Origin: Rhodoferax sp.
GTDB lineage: Bacteria > Pseudomonadota > Gammaproteobacteria > Burkholderiales > Burkholderiaceae_C
Reading direction: 5' to 3'
Length of the DNA stretch: 14,967 nucleotides
Assembly (NCBI GenBank): GCA_026785765.1
Contig: JAJAZK010000419.1
Coordinates: 1-14,967 of the forward strand
The notes below the pieces were generated by a model, which was not told where the DNA came from, ran no database searches, and saw nothing but the letters and a program-made list of their open reading frames with translations. This document shows positions 13,996 to 14,967 of this stretch, one piece after another; within the stretch, counting starts at the first letter, position 1, and each line of letters starts with the position of its first letter. Position numbers and translations under genes: made by a program.

Positions 13996-14967
13996 CGCTC
14001 GATTTCCTTGATCGCGTAACGGTAGCCGATTTCGATGATCTCGGCGGCCTGGCGATAGCCCATCAGCGGGAACGCAGCCACCGGTGGCTCCAGGTAGTGG
14101 TCAGATTGGGCAATGGTGTTGGTGCGCTGGTTCAACCCGCCAATATGCCCAGCCCGGTACAGTATGTCGGCAATACCCGGGGTGGCGGCAACACTTGAGC
14201 GGAAGTAGCCCGAGATCTTGCGCCAAGCCGACAAACGCTGCAAAGACGGGTCCACTCCCATGTAATCCTGCACGTCAACATCGATGGCAATAATAGTACC
14301 GTTGCCACGCCGCTTTTCCCGTGGCGTCCCCAGCCGCGCACGCATCGCCCCGACTGGAACGTTTTCGAGAATCGCCCCGTCCACCAGCAGGTCGCCGTTG
14401 TGAAGTACCGGAGGAAACAGGCCGGCCGGTGAGTTGCTCGCCAGGACCGCGCGCCACATCAATCCGGTGTCCTGCACCGTTGTGCTGGCCCGGCTCAGAT
14501 TGCAGGCAGCTGCAAAAAACGGCCGCCAGGTGGTATCCACCAGGCGATCACCAAACATTTCTTTCAGGTCGCGCTGCACACGCTTGCCCGACATCAGCGA
14601 AATCACTGGAATGGTTGGCCGCTCGCCAGCGGTGGCAAAGCGCATCGTGCGTTCGCGGATCTCGTCAAGCGGCACGCCACAAACAAATTGCGCGCCGATC
14701 AGCGCCCCCATGCTATTGCCACCCACCAGGTCAACCGGAATATTCGCCTCGTCGAGCGCCCGCAAGACACCGAGATGGGCAAAACCACGCGCACCGCCGC
14801 CGCCCAACACCACCGCAGTAGCCGTACCCGTCAGAAAACGGGCGACCCGCGCAAAGTCACCCGAGTTGCGTTCACGCACCGGATAGACCCGCTCGACATC
14901 CCGCCCTTCGCGCCATGGCCCGATCGCGGCCGGCTGTCCCGTGTCGGCCGCATGGACAACCACCAGG
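13968..14967 (-). CDS. NTE-type patatin-like phospholipase (partial at window end)
   Basis: A serine esterase or lysophospholipase of the patatin fold, at least 331 residues. The oxyanion loop GGGGARGFAHLGV (54-66), nucleophile elbow GGNSMGA (Ser84) and catalytic Asp in DLLVDGAILENVPVG (D195) form the Ser-Asp dyad; SPAGLFPPV (178-186) is also typical. Residue numbers count from a GTG at 14963, but the frame stays open to the window edge. The sequence before the patatin domain (GRDVERVYPVRERNSGDFAR, then FLTGTATAVVLGGGG) resembles the linker of bacterial NTE-like proteins, which carry cyclic-nucleotide-binding domains upstream. The real start is therefore probably outside the window. The 3' end overlaps the synthetase gene, indicating coupling. 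Likely acts on membrane phospholipid or lysophospholipid; the actual substrate is unknown. Confidence 0.9.
   Translation of the reverse strand, partial: LVVVHAADTGQPAAIGPWREGRDVERVYPVRERNSGDFARVARFLTGTATAVVLGGGGARGFAHLGVLRALDEANIPVDLVGGNSMGALIGAQFVCGVPLDEIRERTMRFATAGERPTIPVISLMSGKRVQRDLKEMFGDRLVDTTWRPFFAAACNLSRASTTVQDTGLMWRAVLASNSPAGLFPPVLHNGDLLVDGAILENVPVGAMRARLGTPREKRRGNGTIIAIDVDVQDYMGVDPSLQRLSAWRKISGYFRSSVAATPGIADILYRAGHIGGLNQRTNTIAQSDHYLEPPVAAFPLMGYRQAAEIIEIGYRYAIKEIERWDRNPAKV

Noticed and set aside
9447..14967. NRPS cluster as a recently acquired island
   Set aside because: No transposase, integrase, tRNA or direct repeats flank it, and base composition looks like that of the neighbouring housekeeping genes by eye.

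Overview
The window looks like a chromosomal segment of a GC-rich betaproteobacterium, most likely Burkholderiales. This rests on gene order recalled from that group (mrcA-cyaY-lptM-lysA; msrPQ near lysA; cytochrome c4 divergent from engB; tandem LpxL-type acyltransferases divergent from metK) and on protein character. No rRNA gene is present to fix the genus. Coding density is very high. No tRNA, insertion sequence, CRISPR array or phage gene was seen, and no gene-free stretch exceeds 200 bases.

Region 1 (1-3039) is cell envelope and lysine supply. It holds the transpeptidase end of penicillin-binding protein 1A (cut by the window start), frataxin-like CyaY on the opposite strand, the small lipoprotein LptM, and diaminopimelate decarboxylase LysA overlapping lptM by four bases.

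Region 2 (3066-6385) is redox and ribosome assembly. It holds the periplasmic methionine sulfoxide reductase pair MsrP/MsrQ (minus strand), a dihaem cytochrome c4 with a clear intrinsic terminator, and the divergent GTPase EngB.

Region 3 (6345-9413) holds two overlapping lipid A-type acyltransferase genes on the minus strand, then divergent metK behind a leader that could form competing RNA structures.

Region 4 (9447-14967) is the unusual part. It is a tight minus-strand cluster read as NTE-type patatin phospholipase (cut by the window end), then a 1280-residue stand-alone nonribosomal peptide synthetase with one complete module (C-A-PCP-TE), then a VTT-domain (TVP38/TMEM64, DedA-like) membrane protein. 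The first two genes overlap by 28 bases and the last two are 7 bases apart, so co-transcription is very likely. A working hypothesis is that this unit makes and moves a small lipid-linked or N-acylated amino acid product: the patatin would supply or remodel acyl chains, the synthetase would couple one amino acid, and the VTT protein would act at the membrane. The domains and gene spacing are visible in the sequence. The pathway itself is inference.
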